From the NCBI GenBank assembly GCA_029959195.1, contig CP114120.1:930001-994000 (forward strand): a stretch of DNA of 64,000 nucleotides, in the 5' to 3' direction. The position numbers were made by a program, and so were the translations under genes. Source of the DNA: Dictyophora rubrovolvata (lineage: Eukaryota > Basidiomycota > Agaricomycetes > Phallales > Phallaceae). Within the stretch, counting starts at the first letter, position 1; every line of letters starts with the position of its first letter. Shown here piece by piece: positions 26,098 to 37,142 of this stretch. The notes beneath the pieces were generated by a model. That model was given only the letters and a program-made list of their open reading frames with translations. It was not told the DNA's origin and made no database searches.

Positions 26098-27717
26098 TTA
26101 GATGTGTTTTGCAACCATTATCGAAATCATAAGCATGAGACCCCCCCAACGTATGTGCCTTAATGTTACCAAGATGCTTCCCCTCGCGTCGGAGCCTGAC
26201 CGTGTCGTTGACGGTGAAGGAAATGAGGTAGTTGAGGCAATTTGGAGGTTAGTCGAGCTTGAGACGCCGGTTGATGAATTATTATCTGTCGAACTTGATA
26301 TTACGGATTCCACTGGGACATCGGTAGGTAAAACTGTCCCAGAGACAGCATCACTCGGAGCATTTGATAGATCAACCGGTCTGTTTGGGGAAAAATGAAC
26401 ACAGATAAAAGCTAAGCGCACCCGTCACTTACGGCGGGCAAAATGTTAAATTGTAGTTCGCTCTTAACGAAGAATCGCATTTCCAAAGCGCAGCTCCGCT
26501 AGATTCATCAAACGGATACGCATAGCTATTTGGGCAGTTACTTTCTGGGGGAACTCAGCTAAGGGCATCGGCTAAGACTTAAGAACATCATACTGAAGTA
26601 TGCGTAAAATGCTGAGTAAAATCACATAAGCAGGTGTAAAAAAGCCACTGTAAAAAAGTCGGATCCGAATTATTTTTACACTGACCTACACCAGAAGATG
26701 GACAAGTGGCCGGCGTGTCAAAACTCCCGGAGCAACAGTTTGGCGAATTTGCTTATATGAAACTTAATTGATACAACAGTCATGAGTTAAAAGACAAACC
26801 TTGATCTCCATCTAGATTGGCTTGGCAAGCACTCTGACAGCCTACGGGAAATCCCGTTGCATCAAAAGGGCCTTTTAAGGACTGCGGGCCTTACCGGGAG
26901 TCAGTGATATCTTTCATATTACAAACTAACTTACAGTTTGGTCCTAAATCAACTGGGCAATCGGCTAATGGGCACTCGACATCGTTGGTAATTCGCAGAG
27001 GAAGGTTGTAGCCGTTTACTAGAGAGGCTGTTATTGTTGAATTAACGCCAACATTTAGATTTAGCGCAACGAACACCATACTGTCATAAAAATCCATGTT
27101 TCCTGTGCCGCTCAACGTCCATTCAGCCAGACTTGCCGGAGGAACGCCAGTGCCAGTCGTTGGGTCGCAGAGTAATCCGCCTGTAGCTCATGAGATTGCG
27201 AAGTTTTCAGAAATAGTAATCTTTCCCACCATTACAACCTCCATCCAAACAAGATTGAAGTCCTTGAACTACTGTGAAATTACAATCGCGCCGGCCCTTC
27301 AGATTGCGGTCATTATTAGGAAGTCGAGGTAAGTAGTGAAAGCTTATCAACCCAAATGCGACCAGCTGTCCAATTGTCCGGTACACTGAATGTCATACTT
27401 GTAAAAGGTGGTGCTTCCCAACTATTGAGAGATGTACATATGAGCAAAGTTCATCTGGAAAATCGGGACTAGGAAGAAACCCGCACCCAGTTGATACATC
27501 GGGGATTGTGGAGCCAGCTGTGGGGTCTGTGAAAACAGCAGGCCTAGAGGTTGCATTATTCTAGCATACTAAACTAGATAAGCTTGAAGATGTACCATAT
27601 TGTAAAGGGACAGCTGTTAATGACACTGAAAGTTCTGGCTGATACAGTCTTGAACAAGAGAAACAAGATCGTGGTTGTCGTAACGATGACCTGATCCATG
27701 CAACAGCGGATAAACAT
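26098..27717 (-). CDS. Thaumatin-like protein (GH152-type) with GPI-anchor-like tail
   Basis: A secreted thaumatin-like protein of 358 residues; fungal members bind or hydrolyse beta-1,3-glucan and may remodel the cell wall. Eleven minus-strand exons: 27717-27596, 27543-27487, 27421-27352, 27296-27230, 27180-27082, 27027-26935, 26889-26800, 26751-26686, 26611-26594, 26544-26433 and 26380-26098. A signal peptide ends ...KTVSA before RTFSVINSCPFTIWPAV. Family marks follow: VPDNWTAGRIWGRRDCNF, CLDGGCNGGLLCD, TGVPPASLAEWTLSG, YNLPLRITNDVECP, CPVDLGPNC, FPVGCQSACQANLDG, NCCSGSFDTPATCP, FYAYFKSNCPNSYAYPFDES and ALWKCDSS. The 18-nt ninth exon codes for FYAYF. A Ser/Thr-rich stretch and a final hydrophobic segment suggest a GPI anchor. 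ATG 27699 is an alternative start. It is divergent from DNA2. Confidence 0.9.
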
Positions 27718-28060
27718 CGATGCCCGTGGAAGTCTTTTGAGAACCGAGGTGGTACGAGGAGCTTGAACTTGCAAAGCCGCATTCTTGAGATATTTTAAGA
27801 GATCCGAAGCGCAGCCCCATCATGACAGCGGCACAGCCATGAGTACGGAGAGGACTGAAAAAATGATTGGCTCCAAGAACAGTTATCTACAAGAAGAGTT
27901 ATTTCGGTAAACCCAAGCTCCCCACGATCAAGTCAAACTTCAGCGTAAGAAAGAAAGAAAAAACTGCATCGCCTGCTGTACTTCGCAATAAAAAAAAATA
28001 AAGCCGAGCGTCATGCGGCACGGAATCAAAAATTACATAACTGTCGATGGCTCGTGACAA

Positions 28061-28082
28061 ACGCGTGGTCACCATCACGCGT
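28061..28082 (+). promoter_or_regulatory. Two ACGCGT (MCB-type) boxes in the DNA2 promoter
   Basis: ACGCGT occurs at 28061-28066 and again at 28077-28082, 53-74 bp before the DNA2 ATG. In yeasts this hexamer is bound by the MBF complex and drives G1/S expression of replication genes. Two copies 16 bp apart before a replication nuclease/helicase make cell-cycle control likely, by inference. Confidence 0.6.
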
Positions 28083-28134
28083 CTTGGCTTAAACTCGTCG
28101 CGTTACCTCGTCTTCTCCACTCCGCCAGCGAAAC

Positions 28135-31100
28135 ATGTTGAAAGCCTCGTCTTCTGCAGACGAACTAGATTTGAAAGCATTATTTGATGGGGCGGAGGAT
28201 TGGGACTGGAATGATATGGAGATCGAGGCTGGGGAGTCTATCAAAGTGAGCCTTTCTCAATGATTTCTTCCTTCGACATAACCAGGTCACGTAAATGTTT
28301 CACAGTCTGATCATCCTTCTCCTCCCCAACGCATTTGTACTCCATGTGCTAGGTGTAGGGTACTTGATGTCCGCTTTGATAAGAACAGAAAGGTAGTTTG
28401 AAAAACGTCAAGCTGCTAGATGCAATTAATTATGTTTTTGTATACGACTAGCACCTCCTAGTCACTGCTGATGATCACCAAAACAATCGTTCGACTCAAG
28501 AAGTTGTCCTTGAAAATGAATGGGTTCATACGGAAGTTACAACTGGTGAGCTGAGCCTCGATGATAAAAGACTATCCCAATTATAGTTTTAAAGGAGATA
28601 TTGTGAATATAATTGGTGAATGGACCTCGCCGACGTCGACATCAGTATTCTCATCACGTTCGAGCTCAACTGTAACCATTGACTCAAAATCAAATTTACT
28701 TATTCTTCATCCCGACCTTCTTCTATCGGCGACCACGATATCGAATGCCCCATCATGTACAAGAAGACCGCTTATATCTTTGATGCTAGCTTCAAATGCT
28801 CCAGCACCTTCGAATACAACGTCAATCGATGCACCCATTCGAACCTCCCCAGGTGAATTTGTCGTGTGGGGGAATTTTCTTCACGAAGTAATGCAAAAAT
28901 GCCTCGCCACTGGCAAATGGGACAAACGCTCTGTGGAAGATGGCATTGACGAAGTTGTTAGATCATCAACCGGACTGAGAGAATTAGTAAAACTTGGATT
29001 GGGCATTGAAACCGCAAAAGCTGAAGTTCGTGCAAGATCTGGAGGTTTAGCAGAATTTTCGAAAAGATTCATCGGTCCGACTATTAATGTAGGTCTTATC
29101 TCAAAAAATTCGTGTGTTCTGTTTTTCTGATGTGCAAAGCCCAATGGAAAATTAAGCGACAGCGGTCGATCGAATGACCCGATTTCTCGGCTCTCAATTG
29201 CCGAACTATATGACGTTGAGGAAGAGATATGGTCCCCAACTTACGGTTTAAAAGGCAAAATAGATGCATCAGTGAAAGCGCTCGTATCGCAAGAATGTAA
29301 AGACTTGTTTAGATGTTCTACTTCTACTGGCAATTGGATACTGCCTTTGGAAATTAAAACCGGTCGGTCGATCAATGTTATGGAACACAGGGCCCAAACT
29401 ATGTTATATACATTACTTATTGCTGAGCGCTATGGTGAGTTAATGAAAGAAAAGTTGAGGCTCGTCTAATCCAGTTATTTTAGACGTGGAAGTTCCCAGT
29501 GGGTTGTTATATTACACTCACTCCGAAGAGCTGTTAAGGATTTCGGCTGTCCGAAATGAAGTAAAGTCACTTTTAATTGCTAGAAACGAGCTGGCTTCGT
29601 ATATGATGCGAAAAAGGACCTTGGACGAGCGAGATCAGACCACAAGCAGCTCTCTCTTGCCTGCGACTTTGGACGAAAGTTATAAATGTAACAAATGCTA
29701 CGTCGTCAATGGCTGTATGCTTTTTCGCAGGGTATTTTTTTTTTCATTACTTCTACCGGTTAATGAAAATATGAGCTGACGTGGATCTGCAGGCTGTAGA
29801 AAACGTTCATGACCTCAATAGTCCTATTGCCGAGCTATACTCGAAGAAAACGTCGCATTTAACGCAAACCCAGTGCGATTTTTTCAAGTGTTGGGAAGCC
29901 CTTGTGTCCATGGAAGAGCAAGATGTCGTCCGGTTTCGCAAAGAACTTTGGACAATGACGGCGGAGGAACGCGAAAAGAGAGGACGATGTTTTGCTCGAA
30001 TGGTCGTTGACGATTTCCATCGAGACAATAGACCCGGAGTAGCAAGAATGCATCAACACGTTTATCGTTTCATTCGTGCCCCTAAATCTTCTCAGCATTT
30101 CATATCTCCTTCAACTCAGAACCCGGACGGATCCTTGTCCTTACTCAATGGTAGTATTTCTATTGGAGACGCAGTGACAATTTCGGTGGACCCCGATCTC
30201 GTTGCGATTGCCAGAGGCTACGTCCTAGATCTGGAGCCAGGTCATATCACAGTTGGATTCGATCACGAAGTGGATCTTCGAGGCATTCTCCAACGTACAA
30301 GACGAAACAGGGACATGCCAAGCACTATCATTTGTCGTATTGACAAAGATGAATTTGGCAGTGGATTAGGAAGGTTGCGCGATAATCTTGCCAGATTGTT
30401 TTATGCCAACGGAGACGTTAAGCGGCTTTCACTTATCGTGGATCTAGATCCACCACGATTTGATGAAGATTATCTCTATAGGGAGTCCGATTTACCTTCG
30501 TATCTCAACGTTAACCAGAAAGCAGCCGTACGCAAAGTTCTTTCTGCGCAAGACTATGTGATGATATTGGGCATGCCCGGGACTGGCAAAACATCCACTA
30601 TAGCCGAAATCATTAACATGCTGGTAAAATTGGGGAAAACTGTTTTATTATCATCATACACTCATTCAGCGGTCGACACAATTTTATTGAAACTGAAGGA
30701 TGCCGAATATCCAATTCTGCGTTTGGGGAGCGCGGAGAAGGTTCGATGCTTGTTACTGGAAAAAATCTCTTCTCATAAAAAAATTTAGGTCCACCCGGAA
30801 ATACAAAAATTCACATTGACATCTAGGCCTCATCCGACGACAATTGAGCAATTAGAGCATCAGATATTAGAGCCTCCGGTTGTTGCGACTACTTGTCTTT
30901 CCGTCGACCAGTCAGACTTGCTGCTTTCTTCGTGTTCAATTCCTTTGACTAATATCCATTTGCTAGTCCCCTCTTTGCACGGAGATACTTTGATTATTGC
31001 ATTGTAGATGAGGCCTCTCAAGTGACCTTGCCTACCTGTCTAGGTCCATTGCGTTACGCGGATAGGTTCGTTCTTGTTGGTGATCATTTTCAGCTTCCCC

Positions 31101-32275
31101 CATTGGTGAATATGCTGAAACCTACACTTTCTCTTCTATTAATATCTTCACCATCCGTTTTAGATTCGTAGTAAAGACGCTCGTCTAGGCGGACTCGACG
31201 TTTCACTGTTTAGACGATTGGTAGAAGCGCATCCCGAAGCGGTAGTTGATCTGGTGAATCAGTATAGAATGAACAGCGACATCATGCTCCTAGCGAATAC
31301 TCTGATATATAGCAATCGCCTTCGCTGTGGTTCAGAGGAGGTTGCCAAGAGAAGTCTGACCTTGCCAAAACCACAAGCTTTAAGATCATGGTGCTTGGAA
31401 CGAGTTTGTCGGGGTAATTGTTGGGTATCACATGTTCTTGCAGAAAGGTTTTGAATTCTGTTCCTTGAGCATTGTTTCGCGTCTTGATTCTTCTGGTCAT
31501 TCAGCCGAAAGGTTGTCTTTATTGATACTGATGCACTCCCTGGCCTGGAATCTCGCGTAGGGGATTTAATACAGAACGAATTTGAGGCCCAACTCATTCA
31601 TCAGGTAAGTATAGATATAATTGTGCCGGTTCTCGCCTGTTCACTTTGTTTAGGTTACTGATGCATTATTAACGTGTGGCATAATGGAGTCACAAATAGG
31701 GATTATTTCCCTCTATCGTCAACAAACTAAGCTATTAGCTCATTTGATGCATTCTCACAAGGACATTGAGTTTCTGACGGTTGACCGTAGTCAAGGTCGA
31801 GACAAGGACTGTATAGTCATATCTATGGTGAAATCGAACACATCCGGTCAGGTAAGCTCTGATATAACTCGAGGAATCCTTTCTCTCACAATTTTAGACC
31901 GGAGACCTTATGAAAGACTGGCGACGCATCAATGTCTCGTTCACTCGTGCTAAATCGAAACTTCTCATATTTGGTTCCCGCTCCACTTTACGTTGTGCAC
32001 CTGTTCTTGCCGAGTTTTTCGAGATCCTTGAGCGCAAAGGTTGGATATATTCACTGGCTCCAGGGGCTCATGGGGCACACAAAAAAATTCAGACCACTCC
32101 CACCCCCAAAGTTGTCTGTGATACGTCGAAACCTGTCAAAAGACAAGCCCCTCATGTCGAGAACAAAGAGAATGTGAATTTTGGGCCAACTCACAAGAAA
32201 GCGAGGACCAAAATCAACCAAGGAATGATTAAGGGCCGCCCGCTACTACGTGATATCATAAATGATATGTCGTAA
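28135..32275 (+). CDS. DNA2: DNA replication ATP-dependent helicase/nuclease Dna2
   Basis: Dna2 cuts long Okazaki flaps and resects broken DNA ends in the nucleus. The gene codes for 1165 residues in 13 exons: 28135-28245, 28306-28392, 28452-28545, 28595-29088, 29140-29434, 29484-29731, 29793-30740, 30789-30910, 30967-31105, 31164-31447, 31505-31604, 31654-31851 and 31898-32275. The N-terminus has an OB-like region ([20 protein letters not shown]), then the RecB-type nuclease ([18 protein letters not shown]) with iron-sulphur cysteines at SCTRRPL and [12 protein letters not shown]. The SF1 helicase has Walker [16 protein letters not shown] ([11 protein letters not shown]), [21 protein letters not shown] and [14 protein letters not shown]. 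The tail is basic. The N-terminal part is short compared with yeast Dna2. It converges on the MFS gene. Confidence 0.95.
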
Positions 32276-32548
32276 TAATTTTGAACCTTTTTGCATACAT
32301 TATCCATGTGTTCATCATTGTTGTATTTTATTCTGAGACATTTTATGTGGTAGTACTATTTATATACCGTTTGACGGGATTCATCAATATCATTTTTTTT
32401 TACAATCGTTCAAATTTCAGCTATAACCACGCGCTACATACTTAACACGGCGGGTGAGATATGCACAACGTCGTGCTATCCATGGAGTCATGATATAAGA
32501 CTAGATATACAAGTGATCATCGTGATTTTTTTTTTCATTTTTACGACA

Positions 32549-34510
32549 TCAACCATACAATTCGCGCCATCGTTTTCCCCACCAAAGCAGCAAAATTGAG
32601 CCTATGCTGCTTCCTACGATCATGGCAGTTTGAACAATGAACCATTTCGTTAGACCTAATTTGTGGGCCACAGGTATGTTATAGAATGGAACTGTCAAGG
32701 ACATAACCTGTCGACAGAAAAAAATGATAGAAGGTCCAGCGGAAGCTTTGGGTCCCGGACTGTAACAGTCAATGACGTATGTCATTCCGATTGTCGTTAC
32801 CATTTGGACGCCGCATATAGCTATACCTGAAGAAACGCTATAAGGTCGTGTTTCGTTAGGAACCAAAAGAACTTACCCCCTACGAAGACAGGTCCGATCC
32901 AGGGCGTCGGAATGTCCACAAAAATACCCCACAACAACATACCAGTTGCCAAGAAGAATATGCTTAGTGGCAACACAGTAAGCCGCATCTCTGGCTCAAA
33001 TACGCCTTTGTTGGCCTTCGTCCGCCTCGCAACGATGATGTCGGAAAGTCTTCCCGCCAGTGTCTCACCGATTAAACCGCCAATCAAGGATCCGAAATAT
33101 GTGAGACCTGAATATATGAGCATCGACTCAACGAAAACACCTATGGGTCTAAATATTACCTTGTTGTTGGCTATTGAAGCCATATAGTGATGGGAAGATT
33201 TGAGGGATCAAACTTGTCACCCCGAGGTCTGCATACGCAATGCCAAAACTGATAGGGAAGGCGACTAGCAGCACACTTGGATATCGCACTAGTGACTTGT
33301 AGTAAATACGAGGAGCATACTATATAGAATGGGGGTGCGCCTACGCATTTTGAATGGCCTTAGAAATCCCCTCAGTGTTGCCGGAGGGCCTATACGCTTG
33401 AAGGGATCACGAGTGAGGTTGTAACGAATAGGATGGAGGTTACGCTCAAGCTCGCATGTGTCCGGGGAATTATTTTTCGCATCTGTGCCGTTGTTTGTTC
33501 GAATATACAAGTGTTCAGGAAGAAAGGGAAGCATAAAAAGGAATAAGAATGCTTTGATTATGGTGGTCAGATATAGAGACCAACGCCATCCTAAGTTATT
33601 TTTAAAAGCTTGACCCGATATCATGAAAGTCACTTAGAATGCCATTGACAGACCTTTGGCTTGGACCAAGAAACCACTGAGGATCGGTCCGAGGTAGGGA
33701 CTGGGAGCGAGGAATTGGGGATATATCAAAGGAGGAGAATGATAATGCTTACCCAATGGTTGTGCAGTAGATCCACACCCCGGCCTTCGCCCCTCTTTCA
33801 TGCAAAAAGAATAAATCCTCAACAGTCGCAGCGGCCATAGTATTTGGAGCTCCACTTCCAAAACCTTGAATCACTCTACTGACCATGAGGCCGGCATATG
33901 ATGAAGTGAAACAACCACCGATATCTGCAACTAATGTGATGAACGCAGCCGCTACGTAGCAAGTGCGTCTCCCGTATGTATTTGAAAGAGGCGTCCAAAA
34001 GACATTCCCAATCCCCACACCGATAACATGACCACTGAGTAAATAGGACGCGATACTGGTCGTAGTATGGAACTAGAACAGAAGATTATGATTCAAGTGC
34101 TGACTTCGACTGTTTACCTACCTCTTTTGCTATTTGTCCAAATCCGGGAAGAATACCTGAGTGTCGCCGATTGCAAATTAGAGTATAAAGGTGGACCGCG
34201 GTGCGATAACACTTACTGCCGGCGGTGAAAGTGCTCATCATGCTTCCTAGGGCTACTTGGATTAGGATAATATGTTTCCAAGACCATGACCAATTCTGTG
34301 CAGGGGTTACGGGGGGAGAGAATAGCCTAGAATTCGGGGAACTGGGAGCATAAGAGATGGTGAGGCACTCACGAGGGGATCTGCTGGGTCAGAAGATGGC
34401 TGTGGGCGTAAAGGCTGACCATTAGGTCCTAACTTGAGACTTGACTCATCGATGAACTGAAATTTCTGATCTTCGTCCGCTTGAGAATCCTTTTCTATCC
34501 TTTCGAGCAT
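32549..34510 (-). CDS. MFS transporter, DHA1 type
   Basis: A 500-residue major facilitator that probably exports a small molecule across the plasma membrane by proton antiport. Nine minus-strand exons: 34510-34373, 34295-34217, 34156-34122, 34072-33753, 33700-33654, 33590-33345, 33288-33160, 33107-32877 and 32826-32549; all phases agree. A 40-residue polar N-terminus with NGQPLRPQPS precedes about 12 membrane helices. The loop signature is NTYGRRTCYV (G-x-x-x-GRR), and the antiporter-type RVIQGFGSGAPNTM lies in helices 4-5. GFNSQQQGLTYFGSLIGGLI then ETLAGRLSDI marks the start of the second half, as in many fungal drug/polyamine transporters. No break is seen. The substrate cannot be told, and no biosynthetic genes lie beside it. 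Confidence 0.9.
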
Positions 34511-35796
34511 GAGGAGAAAGGAATGAGGTTAGGTAGGGGAAAAGGGTGGGATTTTTATACGTGATCTTGGGGGGGGGGGAGGGGGAGGACAAATGAATTG
34601 AACTTAATTTCTCGAAACAGATAGACAGCATGAGATATAGAAGAGTTTTGGCGAGTGTCCCTAAAACAGATTTGGAAGGCGGATTGACCCGAGGAGGGAA
34701 GAGGGCAATACAGTACTGAATACAATGTGATTTAATTTTTTTTGAATTCAGTCAATGCCGACACACACCTGTCAGAAATCAATTCAGATTGTCGGAGCAT
34801 GTACGGCAATATGTATCTGGACTTCCAGGATCACAGGTTCAATATTCAATTCCCGGCGGCCATCTGCGCTGATTTGTAGATAAAGGATGCCGACTTTGCA
34901 CTCACCTACGAATTTGGGGAGAGCTTATTGCACTGCTTGATTTTGGCTGTTGACAGTGATACTCCAGTCTCCCAGGGTTCGAAATCCTTTGAAGTCGCGG
35001 CTTCTTCTACATATCATTATAAGAACTAAAAATAATTTAGCATGACAGCCCAGGGGCATAACAATCAACGTATGTTGCGTACCTGCGTATGCGAAAAACG
35101 GCTACATGCAAGTGAACAAGTGTGCTTAACAAACCTTATGAGTGACTTAAATATGTATGGCTGCATAAACATTTTGCAATACTACTTTTGTTTAGTAGCA
35201 GCGCATCGATATATTTCAGACCAAGTCGTCATAATAACCATAGATTGGATGAGCCCTTGAGCGCCAGCCTAGCTGTCAGTATTTGAATTAAAGGTATATA
35301 CATATACCCGGTGAACATTTTCGGCAGCTATTGATTGGGCTCGCGGTGGCTACAACACAATACAATTATCCATGCATCTTCCGCTCTTGCAAAAATAAAA
35401 CACTCCCGAGTATAGGAATCCCACACGGTCAAATTTGAATCGATGCAGCTCCCCAGTTATAGACAGCCCCACTGTCATGCAGCTGTCAAAAGAGCATCAG
35501 CACGTGTGGCTAGCCGATGTCGATGAGCACCATGTTACAAATCTTCTAGTACTTCGTGCGCTAGACCAGTAAAATCTTAAATTTTCAAATTTGGGTCTCA
35601 AACAAACTTCAGTATGACAATGCGCAGCTCAGTCATTCCGTGCAAGTCCAGGCAATAGAATGCCGCGAAGCGGTCAGCTTGTTCCATATAAGCATGGTAT
35701 ATATAAAACGGCACATGTGATGGTTATGTCTTATAGAATCGCCTGCTCACCCTACATGTTTTTTAAGCTTCAGAAATCCCTACGACACTATCGCTC
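34511..35796. other. Spacer with the promoter of the transporter
   Basis: A G-rich run at about 34569-34587 (C-rich on the transporter's coding strand) lies about 60 bp before the MFS start codon. The rest holds no supported gene. The last 50 bases are the 3' region of the eL8 gene. Confidence 0.5.
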
Positions 35797-36989
35797 TCAA
35801 AGTTTCTGAGCGGCAGCTTTAGTTATAGCTTGCCCAGCAGCCTTGGCCCGACGTCTTAGCTTTTCCGCCGACTTGTTACCTCGAAGGCCTCCGCCCCACG
35901 TTCTTCTGAGTTCATCGGCCTTGTCGTTGCTGGGGCAACCGTCAGGTCTGACAACAAACACATACAGTTGGGACGGCCGGTCATAGACTTACTAGTTAAC
36001 CTTAGCAGCGCTGATCAGAGTAGAAAGCTCCTTTTGATCTTCGCTGCGCACATCTTGAAGGGTAAGAATGGCAGCCGTCTTCTTGTGAACAACGGCACCA
36101 AGCCGTGCCTTCGACTTGATAATGACATATGGAACACCCATTTTCCGGCAAAGAGCCGGAACAAAAACGACAAGCTCGATGGGATCAACGTCGTGGGCGA
36201 TAATAACAAGGTTGGCTTTCTTGGATTCAACAAGAGCGACACAATGGTTCAAGCCGTACTTTACGAAAAGAGGTTTCTTGTCCTATTGGAGATCCGTTCA
36301 ATACGAGCAATGAACCCAGGTAAAGGGTAACGAACCTTTTTTCCTTCTTCTTTGCCTTCTGCGACGGCCTTGGCCTCCGCATCAAGACGAGCCTTCTTCT
36401 CCTGCTTCGTCTCGGGACGGTACTTGTTCAAAAGTTTGAAAAGTTCTGTGGCCGTGTTTTTGTCCAATGTATGGGAAAATTGCGCAATGGCTGGTGGGAC
36501 TTTGAGACGCTGGTGAAGGATCACCTTTTGTCTCTGTAGGCGGACATATTCGGGCCATTTAACGAATCTGGTCAAGTCGCGCTGCGGCTGAATGTCCTGA
36601 CCTAGTATATTGTCAACTACATTGGATTTTCTTATGGAGTTAATGATGAGACATACCGATGCCAAAATTCTTCGGGTGAGCTTCAAAAAGCGGGTTTTTA
36701 ACAGCCTTGGTGGACTTGGAAGCACCAAAAGGAGGGGGAGCGGGTTTCTTGCTGGACTTTGCTTTCGGCTACTCATTCAGGGCAATATAGATCAATAAGA
36801 CTGGTAATCCTTTTCTCTCCCTCTGTAGTAACAAAGCCATGCGGACACGGCATCTCTCGGTGCCATCCAAACCAATCTCCTGCCATCCATTCAAAAACCA
36901 TGCGTTAAACCATAATTCCTCGGACATTCCAAGGCGTACATGGCTTTGCTACTACAGAAGGGAGACTAACAGTGAGTTTGACTGACCAT
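35797..36989 (-). CDS. RPL8: 60S ribosomal protein eL8 (L7a/L8)
   Basis: A large-subunit ribosomal protein, 267 residues. Exons: 36989-36987 (the ATG alone), 36768-36657, 36601-36336, 36282-35993 and 35929-35797. The first exon is ATG followed at once by gtcagt, a structure common in ribosomal protein genes; all phases then agree. Conserved stretches: [76 protein letters not shown], the L7Ae RNA-binding domain ([56 protein letters not shown]) and [17 protein letters not shown] stop just after VN is avoided by splicing to YNDKADEL. The 218-bp first intron contains a strong hairpin, described separately. The gene follows YIF1 in tandem. Confidence 0.95.
36817..36964 (-). other. Structured hairpin inside intron 1 of eL8 (possible intronic RNA)
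   Basis: Arms 36964-36939 and 36841-36817 (minus-strand order) pair over 24 base pairs, with one bulged U and one G-U pair, and enclose a 97-nt loop. The loop itself can form two small stems (CUUGG/CCGAG and GGCA/UGCC). In the pre-mRNA the stem starts about 22 nt after the donor site. Introns of ribosomal protein genes often host small nucleolar RNAs (in humans the L7a gene does), but I do not see clear C/D or H/ACA boxes here. A splicing or feedback-control role is equally possible. Confidence 0.55.
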
Positions 36990-37142
36990 TTTTCGTTCGC
37001 TAGCGTTGATGAGGAAAGTGGATGTCGAACGGTCGCACGATTATGTAAGAGTAATGAGTTACGTAATATATATATATATTTTTTTTCCAACGACGAGTAT
37101 TATTATCTTGCTACTTTTGTAGTTAACCTGCCTATCTGGCAT

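Noticed and set aside
26540-26700. Apparent damage in the thaumatin-like gene after CPSSGV
   Set aside because: An 18-nt micro-exon flanked by normal GT-AG introns restores the family sequence, so no lesion is needed.
35992-36000. Early stop in eL8 after AAKVN
   Set aside because: The stop spans the donor site; splicing to 35929 gives [12 protein letters not shown], the conserved continuation.
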